A DNA stretch of 40,087 bases, taken from contig NZ_PNXY01000044.1 in the NCBI RefSeq assembly GCF_002879865.1, positions 1 to 40,087 on the forward strand. Reading direction: 5' to 3'. Positions 8,376-16,616 of the stretch are shown here, one piece after another. The stretch's first letter is position 1, and the number at the start of each line of letters is the position of its first letter. Under the pieces are notes generated by a model. It made no database searches and was not told the DNA's origin. It saw only the letters and a list, made by a program, of their open reading frames with translations. A program made the position numbers and the translations under genes. The stretch comes from Paraburkholderia rhynchosiae. Its GTDB lineage: Bacteria; Pseudomonadota; Gammaproteobacteria; Burkholderiales; Burkholderiaceae.

Positions 8376-8404
8376 ACGCGTGTCTCCCTAGATGAGTTTC
8401 TGCC

Positions 8405-8433
8405 ATTAAAGCACGTCATTTCAATCATTGCAA
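8405..8433 (-). promoter_or_regulatory. Predicted sigma-70 promoter of the citE-like gene
   Basis: On the minus strand, TTGCAA (8433-8428) is separated by 17 bases from TTTAAT (8410-8405), ending about 30 bases before the ATG at 8375. The -35 hexamer falls in the centre of operator B, as expected for repression by promoter occlusion. Confidence 0.5.
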
Positions 8434-8441
8434 TGGTCGAT
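8421..8441. promoter_or_regulatory. Operator B: dispersed CCATTG inverted-repeat motif
   Basis: The 21-base site aligned with operator A differs at only three positions (core CAATCATTGCAATGGTCG). It keeps the dyad, with CATTG on one side and CAATG on the other. It lies 46 bases upstream of the CitE-like gene and overlaps its predicted -35. It is assigned to the GntR/FCD regulator by inference. Confidence 0.65.
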
Positions 8442-8578
8442 CATTAAAACATGGGCTTGCTCGGTGCGGCACGATTTCAACTCGGCGAGATCAATCCCGG
8501 ACGGCTGACGCGGCGTCCCGCGGCCCTGTTTTCCTGACAAAACGGCGAGTCGCGCTGCATGCCGAGCCGTTAATTCAT

Positions 8579-9439
8579 TCAGTCGTATTCAAATAGACCG
8601 TTGTTGAGCACAACAAGATCGCGCTCGACGGCGCGGCACCGAAAGCTCGCACGCCCCTTCGTCTCACGCCATACCTCCGTGCGGATCGTTTCGCCTGGAT
8701 ACACGGGGGCGGAAAACCTCGCTTCCATGCGGCGCATGCGTGACGGTTCGTAATCGCAAAGAGTCCGAAGCAGCGCGTGCCCCGCAACGCCGAAGGTGCA
8801 TAGACCATGCAGAATGGGCCGCTCGAAACCGGCCTTCCGCGCAATGGAGGGATCCGCGTGCAGCGGGTTTGCATCGCCGGTGAGGCGATATAACAAGGCT
8901 GAGCGGGGTAAAGTCGGAACGTCGCACGATTCGTCTGCCGCGCGCTCAGGTATTCGATGCACCTCTTTCACGGGTCCGGCAGGACCGCCAAAGCCACCGT
9001 CCGCACGGCAGAACATGGTCGCCGCGAGCGAGCACAAGAGCTCACCGCTCGCCTTGTCGCTCAGTGATGCGCGCGCATACACGAGCGCTCCCTTCTGAGG
9101 ACCTTTGTCCAGAATCTCCTCAACCCAGATTTTTCCTACAACCGTGCCGGCGGCGGGAAACGGCGCATGAATTTCGATACTCTGCTCGCCGTGCAGTGTC
9201 TGCTGCCAGTCCACCCCCGTAACGGGATCTTTCAACCAGAACCCAGGATACGCGAGGGTCAGCGGCATCGTAGGGAGCGCCTTGAGCCCCTCCTCGTATA
9301 CAAACGGAAGTTGCGTGACGTCAGTCGGGTCGGCGCCCAAGCCCAAGGCAAGCGCGTAGAGGATGGAGTCCTTCGCGGCATAGGTCGTCTCTTCGGGCGG
9401 GATCTTCCAATTCTTCAGTTGCTGGTAGTCGATGCTCAT
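8579..9439 (-). CDS. MaoC-family enoyl-CoA hydratase 2 (MFE-2 hydratase type)
   Basis: This 286-residue double-hotdog protein has an N-terminal half containing PFVYEEGLKALPTMP and LTLAYPG. Its C-terminal half has the hydratase 2 signature LTGDANPLHADPSIARKAGF (catalytic Asp189 and His194), followed by PILHGLCTFGVAG. Proteins of this length and motif order hydrate trans-2-enoyl-CoA to (R)-3-hydroxyacyl-CoA, often with branched or bulky acyl chains. ATG at 9439 follows GAGGG. It is the last of a run thiolase-SDR-hydratase, so a second, R-specific beta-oxidation arm alongside the crotonase-type hydratases is likely. Confidence 0.88.
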   Translation of the reverse strand: MSIDYQQLKNWKIPPEETTYAAKDSILYALALGLGADPTDVTQLPFVYEEGLKALPTMPLTLAYPGFWLKDPVTGVDWQQTLHGEQSIEIHAPFPAAGTVVGKIWVEEILDKGPQKGALVYARASLSDKASGELLCSLAATMFCRADGGFGGPAGPVKEVHRIPERAADESCDVPTLPRSALLYRLTGDANPLHADPSIARKAGFERPILHGLCTFGVAGHALLRTLCDYEPSRMRRMEARFSAPVYPGETIRTEVWRETKGRASFRCRAVERDLVVLNNGLFEYD

Positions 9440-9478
9440 GGCTTGCCCTCGCTCGCTGATTAAACCTCTATGTGTGAA

Positions 9479-10237
9479 TTACTTCGGCGCGAGCCTGATC
9501 GCGCCGTCAAGTCGAATGACCTCGCCATTGAGCATGTCGTTATCGAAGATATGGATCACGAGCTTCGCGAAATCCTCCGGCGTGCCGAGGCGCGCCGGAA
9601 ATGGCACATTGGCCGCGAGTGATTCCTGCACGGAAGCGGGCATCCCGAAGATCATCGGCGTCCCGAATATCCCCGGCGCGATGGTCATATTGCGAATGCC
9701 GTGTCGCGCGAGATCGCGAGCGATAGGCAGCGTCATCGCCACCACGCCGCCCTTGGAAGCGCTGTAGGCAGCCTGACCGATCTGCCCGTCGTATGCGGCG
9801 ACCGAAGCTGTCGAGATAAGACAGCCGCGCTCGCCAGTGCTTTCCGGTTCGTTACCGGACATGGCCTCTGCGGCGAGGCGCAGCATGTTGAACGTGCCTA
9901 CGAGGTTGACCGTCACGGTCCGCGAAAACGAGGCCAGCGAGTGCGCGCCCGACTTGCCGATAATGCGCTCCGCGGGCGCAACGCCCGCACAATTCACGAG
10001 ACCCATCAACTTTCCTAACGACCGGGCCTTGTCCATCACGGCGCGGGCATCCTCTTCGTCCGCCACATTGCAACGGACGAAAGAACCGCCGATTTCATCG
10101 GCGACTGCCGCTCCACGCTCGACCTGCATGTCCGCGATCACGACGATTCCACCGCGCTCGGCGATGCTGCGCGCGGTCCCTTCGCCGAGGCCGGAAGCGC
10201 CCCCTGTGACGACAAACGCCTTGTTTCTGATCTCCAC
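9479..10237 (-). CDS. SDR-family 3-hydroxyacyl-CoA dehydrogenase-like oxidoreductase
   Basis: This Rossmann-fold short-chain dehydrogenase has 252 residues. Visible are VVTGGASGLGEG (NAD-binding glycine motif), NCAGVAPAE, STASVAAYDGQIGQAAYSAS with the Ser and Tyr-x-x-x-Lys catalytic residues, and GIFGTPMIFGMP in the substrate loop. The pattern resembles HSD17B10-type 3-hydroxyacyl-CoA dehydrogenases, which oxidise 3-hydroxyacyl-CoA to 3-ketoacyl-CoA with NAD. The start is GTG at 10237, placed 6 bases after AAAGGAGG; the longer frame to 10321 would overlap the thiolase and has no such site. Thiolase ends 35 bases upstream, so the two are one operon. Confidence 0.88.
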   Translation of the reverse strand: MEIRNKAFVVTGGASGLGEGTARSIAERGGIVVIADMQVERGAAVADEIGGSFVRCNVADEEDARAVMDKARSLGKLMGLVNCAGVAPAERIIGKSGAHSLASFSRTVTVNLVGTFNMLRLAAEAMSGNEPESTGERGCLISTASVAAYDGQIGQAAYSASKGGVVAMTLPIARDLARHGIRNMTIAPGIFGTPMIFGMPASVQESLAANVPFPARLGTPEDFAKLVIHIFDNDMLNGEVIRLDGAIRLAPK

Positions 10238-10272
10238 GACATGCCTCCTTTGATTGTCGTCGCCCGCGATGG

Positions 10273-11481
10273 CTACATCAGTTCCAGCGCGACGGCCGTG
10301 GCTTCGCCGCCGCCGATGCAAAGTGTCGCGACACCGCGCTTAAGGCCGCGTGCGGCGAGCGCATACAGGAGCGTGACAAGGATTCGCGCCCCGGACGCCC
10401 CGATCGGGTGGCCGAGCGCGCACGCTCCACCGTTGACGTTGACAATGTCGTGCCCGACCTTCAGTTCTTCCATCAGTGCCATCGGCACCACGGCAAACGC
10501 TTCGTTGATTTCCCAGAGGTCGACATCCGTCACCTTCCAGCCGATTTTGTGCAGGAGGTGCTGCGTTGCCCCGATCGGCGCGGTACTGAACCATTCGGGT
10601 TCCTGAGCATGAGTCGTGTGACCAACGATACGCGCGAGGGGCCTCGCGCCGACACGCGCCGCGGTTCGCCCGGTCATCATGACGAGGGCCGCCGCGCCGT
10701 CGTTGATGGATGAACTGGACGCCGCAGTGATAGTGCCGTCCTTCCTGAAAGCCGGCTTCATCTGCGCGATCTTCTCCGGGCGCGCCTTGCCAGGCCCCTC
10801 GTCGACGCTGACGACACGCTCGCCTCTCCGCTCCTTGACGGTCACAGGCACAATCTCCGCTTCGAACGCACCGCTTTCAATTGCCTGCCGTGCCCGCATC
10901 ACCGAGGCGACTGCGAACGCATCTTGCGCTTCACGGCTGAAGCAATATTTGTCAGCACACTCCTCTCCAAACGTCCCCATCGACCGCCCCGGCTGATAGG
11001 CATCTTCGAGTCCGTCCAGCATCATGTGATCATAGAGTTTGTCGTGCCCCATCCTGTAGCCGCCGCGCCCCTTCTGCAATAGATAGGGTGCGTTGGTCAT
11101 GCTCTCCATGCCACCGGCGACCATGATTTCGTGCGTCCCGGCCAGCAGCATGTCGTGTGCGAACATCGCCGCCTTCATGCCCGAGCCGCACATTTTGGAA
11201 AAGGTCACCGCGCCGGTGCTCTTCGACAGGCCTGCCTTGAAGAGCGCCTGACGGGCGGGCGCCTGTCCCTGCCCGGCCATGAGGCAGTTGCCGAACAACA
11301 CTTCGCCAACGCTGTCGGCCGTCACACCGGCCCGCTCGACGGCTGCTTTGATCGCGGCGCCGCCGAGATCGTGCGCAGCAAGTGACGCAAAATCGCCCTG
11401 AAACGCGCCCATCGGCGTGCGCGCGGCGCCCACGATGACAATCGAGTCGCGTTGAGCGTTTGGATTCGCAGAGTCGTTCAC
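10273..11481 (-). CDS. Acetyl-CoA acetyltransferase / 3-ketoacyl-CoA thiolase
   Basis: This 402-residue thiolase has all three catalytic regions: Cys98 in FSKMCGSGMK, His358 in GGACALGHPIGASG and Cys388 in LCIGGGEATA, plus NEAFAV. It cleaves 3-ketoacyl-CoA with CoA to give acetyl-CoA and a shortened acyl-CoA, or runs the reverse reaction with acetoacetyl-CoA. The start is GTG at 11481 behind GGAG. It sits between the AcuI-like reductase and the SDR on the same strand. In this cluster it could also dispose of the acetoacetate made by the BKACE enzyme once activated to its CoA ester; that link is inference. Confidence 0.93.
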   Translation of the reverse strand: MNDSANPNAQRDSIVIVGAARTPMGAFQGDFASLAAHDLGGAAIKAAVERAGVTADSVGEVLFGNCLMAGQGQAPARQALFKAGLSKSTGAVTFSKMCGSGMKAAMFAHDMLLAGTHEIMVAGGMESMTNAPYLLQKGRGGYRMGHDKLYDHMMLDGLEDAYQPGRSMGTFGEECADKYCFSREAQDAFAVASVMRARQAIESGAFEAEIVPVTVKERRGERVVSVDEGPGKARPEKIAQMKPAFRKDGTITAASSSSINDGAAALVMMTGRTAARVGARPLARIVGHTTHAQEPEWFSTAPIGATQHLLHKIGWKVTDVDLWEINEAFAVVPMALMEELKVGHDIVNVNGGACALGHPIGASGARILVTLLYALAARGLKRGVATLCIGGGEATAVALELM

Positions 11482-11593
11482 TTTTAGTACTCCGATTTAA
11501 CTTCCGGCCACTTCTGCTTGGAATGCGCGGAACGGCCGGTCATCTGTTGGAAAATAGCGCTCGTTTCGTGCAGCGCGACGCGCGCAATGTCGC

Positions 11594-12592
11594 TCAGTCG
11601 ATCACCTTGACCACCGTGCGGCCTTTGATCCGGCCTTTCAGAAAATCTTCGAAGGCATGCGGCAACTGTTCCAGACTGATCACTTTCGTCATCTCTTCCA
11701 GGTGACGCGGCTTGAGATCCGTAGCGAGGCGATCCCATACTCGCTGACGCATCGGGAAGCCCATAAAGCCAGAGTCCACGCCCAGCACGCTGACGCCGCG
11801 AAGCATGAATGGAAACAACGTCGTTTCGAGCGTGGAGCTCGCCGCGTTGCCGATGCAGGCGATGGTGCCCGCCTGCTTCATCGTCGCGAGGAGCCAATGC
11901 AGAATCGGGCCGCCGACGTTGTCGACCGCGCCGGCCCATTGCGCGGAATCCATTGGCCGTACCTTCTGATGATCGATGCTCGACGTCAGCTTCACTTCGG
12001 ATGCGCCGAGTCCGTGCAGATAGTCCTGCTCGGTTTCCTTGCCTGTCAGCGCCACTACGCTGTACCCAAGCCGCGCGAGCATGTCGATCGCCAAGCCACC
12101 GACACCGCCGGTGGCGCCGGTGACGATTACCGGTCCGTTATCAGGCGCAAGTCCGTTGTCCTCCATCCGGACGATGCCGAGCGCCGCGGTGAAACCCGCT
12201 GTGCCGAGCGCCATGGCATCGAGCAGCGACAAGCCCGCAGGCATCGGCACGACCCACTTTGCCGGCACGCGAGCGTATTGGGCGTACCCGCCGTGATGCG
12301 AAACGCCGATGTCAAAGCTCGTGGCAATCACCTTATCGCCGGGGCGAAACCGCGGATCTTCGCTCTCGACCACTTCGCCGGACATGTCGATGCCACCTAC
12401 GCACGGAAAGCGACGGATGATCTTCCCCGCGCCCGTTGCAGCCAGCGCATCCTTATAGTTGACGCTCGAGTAGTGGACGCGAATGGTGACTTCGCCTTTG
12501 TCCAGTTGTTCGGCGGTCAATTGAGTCAGTTTGCCGCGAACGGAATCCTCTGATTTCTCGATAACGAAAGCAGCGAACGGTGATTGGATCAT
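11594..12592 (-). CDS. acuI: AcuI/YhdH-type acrylyl-CoA reductase (NADPH), MDR superfamily
   Basis: This zinc-free medium-chain reductase has 332 residues. Characteristic segments are VHYSSVNYKDALAATG.GKIIRRFP, GIDMSGEVVESEDPRFRPGD, GTAGFTAALGIVRMEDNG, VTGATGGVGGLAIDMLARLGY and the LTGKETEQDYLHGLGA region that binds NADPH. This family reduces acrylyl-CoA to propionyl-CoA and protects against toxic acrylyl-CoA-like thioesters. I chose ATG at 12592 (AGGGGA 6 bases upstream) rather than the upstream in-frame start at 12631, which would read through the operator. A TetR-type operator lies just upstream (12608-12629), and an AcuR-like TetR gene is nearby. The symbol is by family resemblance; the true substrate may be another 2-enoyl-CoA. 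Confidence 0.82.
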   Translation of the reverse strand: MIQSPFAAFVIEKSEDSVRGKLTQLTAEQLDKGEVTIRVHYSSVNYKDALAATGAGKIIRRFPCVGGIDMSGEVVESEDPRFRPGDKVIATSFDIGVSHHGGYAQYARVPAKWVVPMPAGLSLLDAMALGTAGFTAALGIVRMEDNGLAPDNGPVIVTGATGGVGGLAIDMLARLGYSVVALTGKETEQDYLHGLGASEVKLTSSIDHQKVRPMDSAQWAGAVDNVGGPILHWLLATMKQAGTIACIGNAASSTLETTLFPFMLRGVSVLGVDSGFMGFPMRQRVWDRLATDLKPRHLEEMTKVISLEQLPHAFEDFLKGRIKGRTVVKVID

Positions 12593-12607
12593 GTCGATTC
12601 CCCTAGT

Positions 12608-12629
12608 AGTAGACTGGTCGTCTATAAAC
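12608..12629. promoter_or_regulatory. TetR-type operator, copy 1 (upstream of acuI-like gene)
   Basis: The plus-strand sequence AGTAGACTGGTCGTCTATAA is an imperfect dyad nearly identical to the copy at 14100-14121, with two differences over 22 bases. Its position 16-37 bases upstream of the acuI-like ATG, over a possible -10 (TATAGA on the minus strand), fits repression. I assign it to the TetR encoded at 14136-14801 by proximity. Confidence 0.65.
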
Positions 12630-12697
12630 ACAAAGCATGAAACATAGAAGACTTACAGAGCGATAACTCCAGCGTGGCTACTTGCCGGATTCCTGCA

Positions 12698-14086
12698 TCA
12701 CCCCCAAAAACCTGGTGCCGCGCGGCCGACGTCGTCAGCAGAGGGCAGATCCCAGCAGTGGCGGACCAGCTGATACGCACGCTCCGCGCCAAGGACCGGC
12801 TCCGTCTGCGCCAGAAACTTCGCCTCTACCTGCTCGTCGGTCATGGGACGCGCAGCCGATCCCAGGCACGGCCCCACCTCAGCCTTCAATCTCCGGCCGT
12901 CACGCAATACAATTGCGACACGTGCCGAGTCGGCCTGCAGATCGTCGGCAACGGTCGCCACGACCCGCTTGCGCAACTCGATGACTGCTGGATTGAGAAC
13001 GCACGTATCACTCGCTTCTTCCAGAGCTGCGCGGCGGCTATGAATGACGGCGGCCGCCCAATGAAAAATGCTGACCTGTGCATCGTAGGCGTGCTGTGGC
13101 TCGCGCTTGCCGGTCAACCCGAGACCAAGTTTGCTGACCTCGAGTTCGATGCGCGCGACGTCATCAGAAGAAAACGCTTCCGACTCGACGAGCTGCAGAC
13201 AGGCTTCGATCAACGGATGAACCAGGCAGCCTGCCGGATAGGGTTTGGCAGCGACATTCATGCACTCGTAGCGCTCGCCAAGCCGATCCGTCAAAGCCGC
13301 GGGATTGGGTGGCTGACCGAACACCTGCAGGAAGCCATTGGGGCCGCCTAGCGCGTCCTCGTGGCACGTGAAATTGGCCGCGGCAAAGCGAGCGGCGAGA
13401 AGTCCGCTACGCCCTGCATTTGCGGGAACAAAGCCGCCGCACATGGTGCCGTGCGTGGCCCGGAAACCAGCGCCTTGCGTCGCCCCAATCCCGATCGCCC
13501 AGACGAGCTGTTGTTGGGACAGCCCCATCGATCTGCCGACGCCGGCCGCCACGCCCGGCGCGCCCGTGAGGCCGGTCATGTAAAAGCCCAACTGACAACT
13601 GGCGGGCGGGACGGTCAGCGCGCAACTCAGCCGGCTCTGGATCTCGTTAGAGATAATCAGCGCCAACAGGAAATCCGGCCCCGAGACCCGGTGAAGTTCG
13701 GCGTGAGCCAGCAAGGCCGCCGCAGTAGGCGCGGTGGGGTGAGCGATGGTCGAAAGATGCGTGTCGTCATACGCGTTGGCGCTCGCAGCGAGGCCGTTGA
13801 CGAGCGTCGCGTCCAACGGGTCCATCTTGCGCGCGTGTCCGAGCGCCGTGGATTTTCCGGTGGCCGACAACTCGCCCAAGGCGCTCATCGCGCTTCGCGT
13901 GGCTGGGTGCGAGGCGCCACCGTAGACGCAGCCAACCCAATTGACGAACGCCCTGACCGCTTCATGCTGGACAGCGGACGGCAAATCGCCCCACCGGATT
14001 TGATGGGCGAACTGCGCGAGCGGCCACGTGAAGCCATGGGTGTCGTCTCTGCCTTTTGGCGCAGCGCTTGAACTCGGTTGAACCAC
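12698..14086 (-). CDS. MmgE/PrpD family protein
   Basis: This 462-residue protein has the MmgE/PrpD fold: an all-alpha N-terminal domain with FVNWVGCVYGGASHPA, GHARKMDPLDATLVNGLAASANAYDDTH and IAHPTAPTAAALLA, and a C-terminal region with KPYPAGCLVHPLIEA. The family includes 2-methylcitrate dehydratase, cis-aconitate decarboxylase and iminodisuccinate-related enzymes, so its reaction is a hydration/dehydration or decarboxylation of a polycarboxylate. The specific substrate cannot be told from sequence. It starts with GTG at 14086 behind AGGAGG. The TetR operator copy 2 lies directly upstream and copy 1 lies between this gene and the AcuI-like gene, so both are probably under one regulator. Confidence 0.85.
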   Translation of the reverse strand: MVQPSSSAAPKGRDDTHGFTWPLAQFAHQIRWGDLPSAVQHEAVRAFVNWVGCVYGGASHPATRSAMSALGELSATGKSTALGHARKMDPLDATLVNGLAASANAYDDTHLSTIAHPTAPTAAALLAHAELHRVSGPDFLLALIISNEIQSRLSCALTVPPASCQLGFYMTGLTGAPGVAAGVGRSMGLSQQQLVWAIGIGATQGAGFRATHGTMCGGFVPANAGRSGLLAARFAAANFTCHEDALGGPNGFLQVFGQPPNPAALTDRLGERYECMNVAAKPYPAGCLVHPLIEACLQLVESEAFSSDDVARIELEVSKLGLGLTGKREPQHAYDAQVSIFHWAAAVIHSRRAALEEASDTCVLNPAVIELRKRVVATVADDLQADSARVAIVLRDGRRLKAEVGPCLGSAARPMTDEQVEAKFLAQTEPVLGAERAYQLVRHCWDLPSADDVGRAAPGFWG

Positions 14087-14099
14087 GTGGCCTCCTATT

Positions 14100-14121
14100 A
14101 GTAGACTGGTCGACTACAAAC
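14100..14121. promoter_or_regulatory. TetR-type operator, copy 2 (upstream of mmgE/prpD gene)
   Basis: Plus-strand AGTAGACTGGTCGACTACAA has outer arms GTAG and CTAC in perfect dyad around a partly symmetric centre. It sits between the TetR stop (14136) and the MmgE/PrpD start (14086), ending 14 bases before the start codon. It matches copy 1 at 12608-12629. Confidence 0.7.
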
Positions 14122-14135
14122 TCCGGCAGATCGTT

Positions 14136-14801
14136 TCAGGCGATGCGACGACGCGGAAGCACGACGTCGAAATACATATCCGCGAAGTGGTCGAGCGGCT
14201 CGGCAGAGCGCATCAGCTTCGAGCGCAAAATCGCTCCTTCCCAGCCGATCCAGAAAAAACGTGCAAGCCTGCCGGCATCCGCGTCCTGCGCAAGTTGCCC
14301 AACGCGAATAGCCTCCTCGAGGCAACCCGCAAAGCGCGCTTCCCACGATCGGAACGCTGCCTCCAGCCGGGAGCGGAACATGTCGTCGATGCCGCCCAGT
14401 TCCTGACCGAGGTTGCCAACGAGACACCCTCGGCGAAAATCGTACTTGCTCAACCCGCGCTTGGCCTCTTCGACAAACGCCTGCAGCCTTTCGAGCGGGG
14501 CGAGCGTTTCGTCCCCAACGGTCCGATCGAGCTTTTTCCCGAGAAACTGAAGATAGTTGTCGAGAACAGCTTCACCGAAGTCCTGCTTACTTTTGAAGTA
14601 ATGGTAAAACGAGCCCTTCGGGACGCCCGCTCGCTTTAACACCTCATCGATACCGGTCGCGAGAAAACCGTGTTCGGTGAGCAATGCAGTGCCTTGCCGG
14701 ATGACTTCGTCGCGCGATTCGCCACGCGCCAGCCGGCGTCGCTTCGGCGCCGCAAGCTTAAGCATTTCCGGCTTTTTCGAGGCCGGCGATAAGTCTGTCA
14801 T
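14136..14801 (-). CDS. TetR/AcrR-family transcriptional regulator, AcuR-like
   Basis: The 221-residue repressor has an N-terminal helix-turn-helix: RDEVIRQGTALLTEHGF, then GIDEVLKRAGVPKGSFYHYF, then KSKQDFGEAVLDNYL. This resembles AcuR and NemR-type TetR proteins, and the ligand domain contains GCLVGNLGQELG, common in that subgroup. AcuR controls acrylate-detoxifying acuI in other bacteria, and an AcuI-like gene lies downstream here, so the ligand may be an acrylate-type acid or its CoA ester (inference). The start is taken as ATG at 14801; an in-frame ATG at 14852, overlapping the gntR stop as ATGA, would add 17 residues and imply coupled translation. Two candidate operators lie downstream. 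Confidence 0.87.
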   Translation of the reverse strand: MTDLSPASKKPEMLKLAAPKRRRLARGESRDEVIRQGTALLTEHGFLATGIDEVLKRAGVPKGSFYHYFKSKQDFGEAVLDNYLQFLGKKLDRTVGDETLAPLERLQAFVEEAKRGLSKYDFRRGCLVGNLGQELGGIDDMFRSRLEAAFRSWEARFAGCLEEAIRVGQLAQDADAGRLARFFWIGWEGAILRSKLMRSAEPLDHFADMYFDVVLPRRRIA

Positions 14802-14848
14802 GTCGTCACCGGATCCAGCCGGCCCATGCCGTGAGCAGCTCATCCTGT

Positions 14849-15568
14849 TCATTGCGACAGCGCGCTTGCAAAACGCTCCTCGTATGCCTTGATGTGACGC
14901 GTCATGCGCCTCACCGCCGCATCCGCGTCCTGCTTGCGGATCGCATCCAGCAGTTGATGATGAAAGCGCACCACGTCCTTTTTGACGCTGGTGACCACGA
15001 TGTCTTCCATTTCTCCCGCAATGTCGCGAATCAAACTGGACAGGGACGTGAGAAAAACCTGCAACAGCTGGTTGTGCCCCGCGGTAGCAACCAACAGGTG
15101 ACACCGCATGTTCATATCCAGAAACGACGCGGAATCCTGCGATTCCTCGAGCTCGCGAATGCCTTGAGCCAGTGCGACCAGATCTTCCTCGGTCCGATTG
15201 AGCGCAGCCAGCAACGCCACCTGCGGCTCCAGTGCCTGACGCGCTTCAACCAGCGACTTCAGCGGAATACTGTGCGAGCGTGAGAAGATCGTCAGATACC
15301 TGGAAAACATCTCATCAGTCGGCTGACAGACGAACGAACCGCCGTAGCGCCCCAACCGCGTGGTGATGAGACCCTCGGTTTCGAGAATCCGCAGTGCTTC
15401 CCGCACCGAATTCCGACTCACGCCCGTTTGCTCCATGAGCTCGCGCTCCGCGGGCAACTGCTGCCCGGCAGCGTAGGTTCCAGAGAGAATCTGATTGCGC
15501 AAGCGCGCGGCCAGCATGTCGCACGATTTGGGGACATCGATCACGCCGAGTTGGGTTTGGTCGTTCAT
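14849..15568 (-). CDS. GntR-family transcriptional regulator, FCD (FadR-like) subfamily
   Basis: This is a 239-residue regulator. Residues about 15-80 form the winged helix-turn-helix, with LRNQILSGTYAAGQQLPAE, GVSRNSVREALRILETEGLI and a GRYGGSFV wing. Residues about 95-230 form the helical FCD ligand domain with histidines in MRCHLL, VRFHHQLLDAI and RHIKAY that can bind a metal and a carboxylate effector. FCD regulators usually repress catabolic genes and release DNA on binding an organic acid. A perfect -10 TATAAT (15618-15613, minus) and operator C lie just upstream, indicating autoregulation. Similar sites at five other places in the window suggest that it governs the whole cluster. Confidence 0.93.
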   Translation of the reverse strand: MNDQTQLGVIDVPKSCDMLAARLRNQILSGTYAAGQQLPAERELMEQTGVSRNSVREALRILETEGLITTRLGRYGGSFVCQPTDEMFSRYLTIFSRSHSIPLKSLVEARQALEPQVALLAALNRTEEDLVALAQGIRELEESQDSASFLDMNMRCHLLVATAGHNQLLQVFLTSLSSLIRDIAGEMEDIVVTSVKKDVVRFHHQLLDAIRKQDADAAVRRMTRHIKAYEERFASALSQ

Positions 15569-15597
15569 CTTAGCGAGCCACGAAAAAGATTAAAAAA

Positions 15598-15618
15598 TTC
15601 ACCATTGAACTGATTATA
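15598..15618. promoter_or_regulatory. Operator C with overlapping gntR -10 element
   Basis: CACCATTGAACTG within this stretch matches the dispersed motif, with 14 of 21 positions shared with operator A, making it the weakest of the six. On the minus strand a consensus TATAAT occupies 15618-15613, so the site lies over the -10 and start region of gntR, 30 bases before the start codon. This is a standard position for autorepression. Confidence 0.5.
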
Positions 15619-15717
15619 TCTTTTTCCGCATAAATGTTGACATCACGCAGATTTCACGCTCACGGGGCGAGACAACGGAAGGCGACGGCGCCTCTTCGTT
15701 CGCGTTGCCCACAGGCG

Positions 15718-16488
15718 TCACCGGCTCGCCCATACAGGTCGCCGCTTCTCCAGAAACGCCGCCACGCCCTCCCGCTGATCTTCTCCATCGAACAGATCCA
15801 CGAACCTCTCGCGTTCCAGCGAGAGGGCCGCGCGCCGAGGAACGCCCTGACGCGCGCTGTGAATTAGCCCTTTGCAGGACGCCACCGCTGCCGGGCTCAG
15901 TGTACTCACGCGCTGCGCCATCAATTGCGCGGCCTCCAGCGCCTCCCCCTTGCCAACGACTTCCTCGACCAGCCCGATACGAAGCGCGGTGTCTGCATCG
16001 ACGCGCTCACCCGTGAGAATCATGCGCTTGGCCCAGCCTTCGCCGACCAGCCACGGCAGTGTCTGGGTACCGCAGCCGGCCGGCAGGAGGCCAACAGCCG
16101 GTTCCGGCAGAGCCATCACCGCATGCTGTTCGGCAATGCGCACGTCACACGCCAGTGCGCATTCGAGGCCACCGCCCATTGCATAGCCGTTGATTGCGGC
16201 GATGACTACCGGCCGGGCTTCCTGAAGGACTTCAAATGCTTCGCCAAAGCGCTGCGCCATGAACCGGGCCATCGCTTTGTCGCCTTCGGCGAACGTGCTG
16301 AGATCGGCGCCGGCGCTGAAGAATTTCTCCCCCTTGCCGGTAATCACGATCGCGTGCACGGCACGGTTCATGTTCAATTCGAGAATCAACTGCTTGAACT
16401 GCAGAAGTCCCTCGGCGGTAAAGGCATTGACCGGCGCGCGATTCAACGTGACAAGCGCGATGTGGTCATCGATGGTGCAGTCGATCAT
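15718..16488 (-). CDS. Enoyl-CoA hydratase (crotonase family), both catalytic Glu present
   Basis: This 256-residue crotonase-fold protein has the oxyanion-hole segments FFSAGADLSTF and NGYAMGGGLECALACD. The two glutamates of true hydratases are present: Glu109 in GGLECAL and Glu129 in ALPEPAVGLLPAG. It adds water to 2-enoyl-CoA to give (S)-3-hydroxyacyl-CoA. ATG at 16488 follows GAAGGA; an upstream in-frame ATG at 16530 lacks a site. It ends the acyl-CoA dehydrogenase-hydratase-CoA transferase-BKACE operon, after a 128-base gap. Confidence 0.9.
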   Translation of the reverse strand: MIDCTIDDHIALVTLNRAPVNAFTAEGLLQFKQLILELNMNRAVHAIVITGKGEKFFSAGADLSTFAEGDKAMARFMAQRFGEAFEVLQEARPVVIAAINGYAMGGGLECALACDVRIAEQHAVMALPEPAVGLLPAGCGTQTLPWLVGEGWAKRMILTGERVDADTALRIGLVEEVVGKGEALEAAQLMAQRVSTLSPAAVASCKGLIHSARQGVPRRAALSLERERFVDLFDGEDQREGVAAFLEKRRPVWASR

Positions 16489-16616
16489 GAGCGTTTTCCT
16501 TCGTTCGCTAAATCCGATTAGTGTTCGCACTTCTTTCGATCATGATTCCGAGCGCCGCACCACTGCGCACTACTAACAACAGGCCGAGCATGTGCGCTAT
16601 TGCGCGGCGCCTCGAA

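Noticed and set aside
8579..9439. Itaconate/mesaconate degradation (CoA-transferase, MaoC hydratase, CitE lyase) as the cluster's function
   Set aside because: The MaoC protein has the hydratase 2 (MFE-2) signature, not that expected of itaconyl- or mesaconyl-CoA hydratase, and acyl-CoA dehydrogenase, BKACE, ADH and ALDH are unexplained by that pathway.
14802..15104. N-terminal extension of the TetR gene
   Set aside because: The extra 101 codons run antiparallel in phase through gntR in another frame and encode low-complexity sequence; the TetR domain itself begins after 14801.
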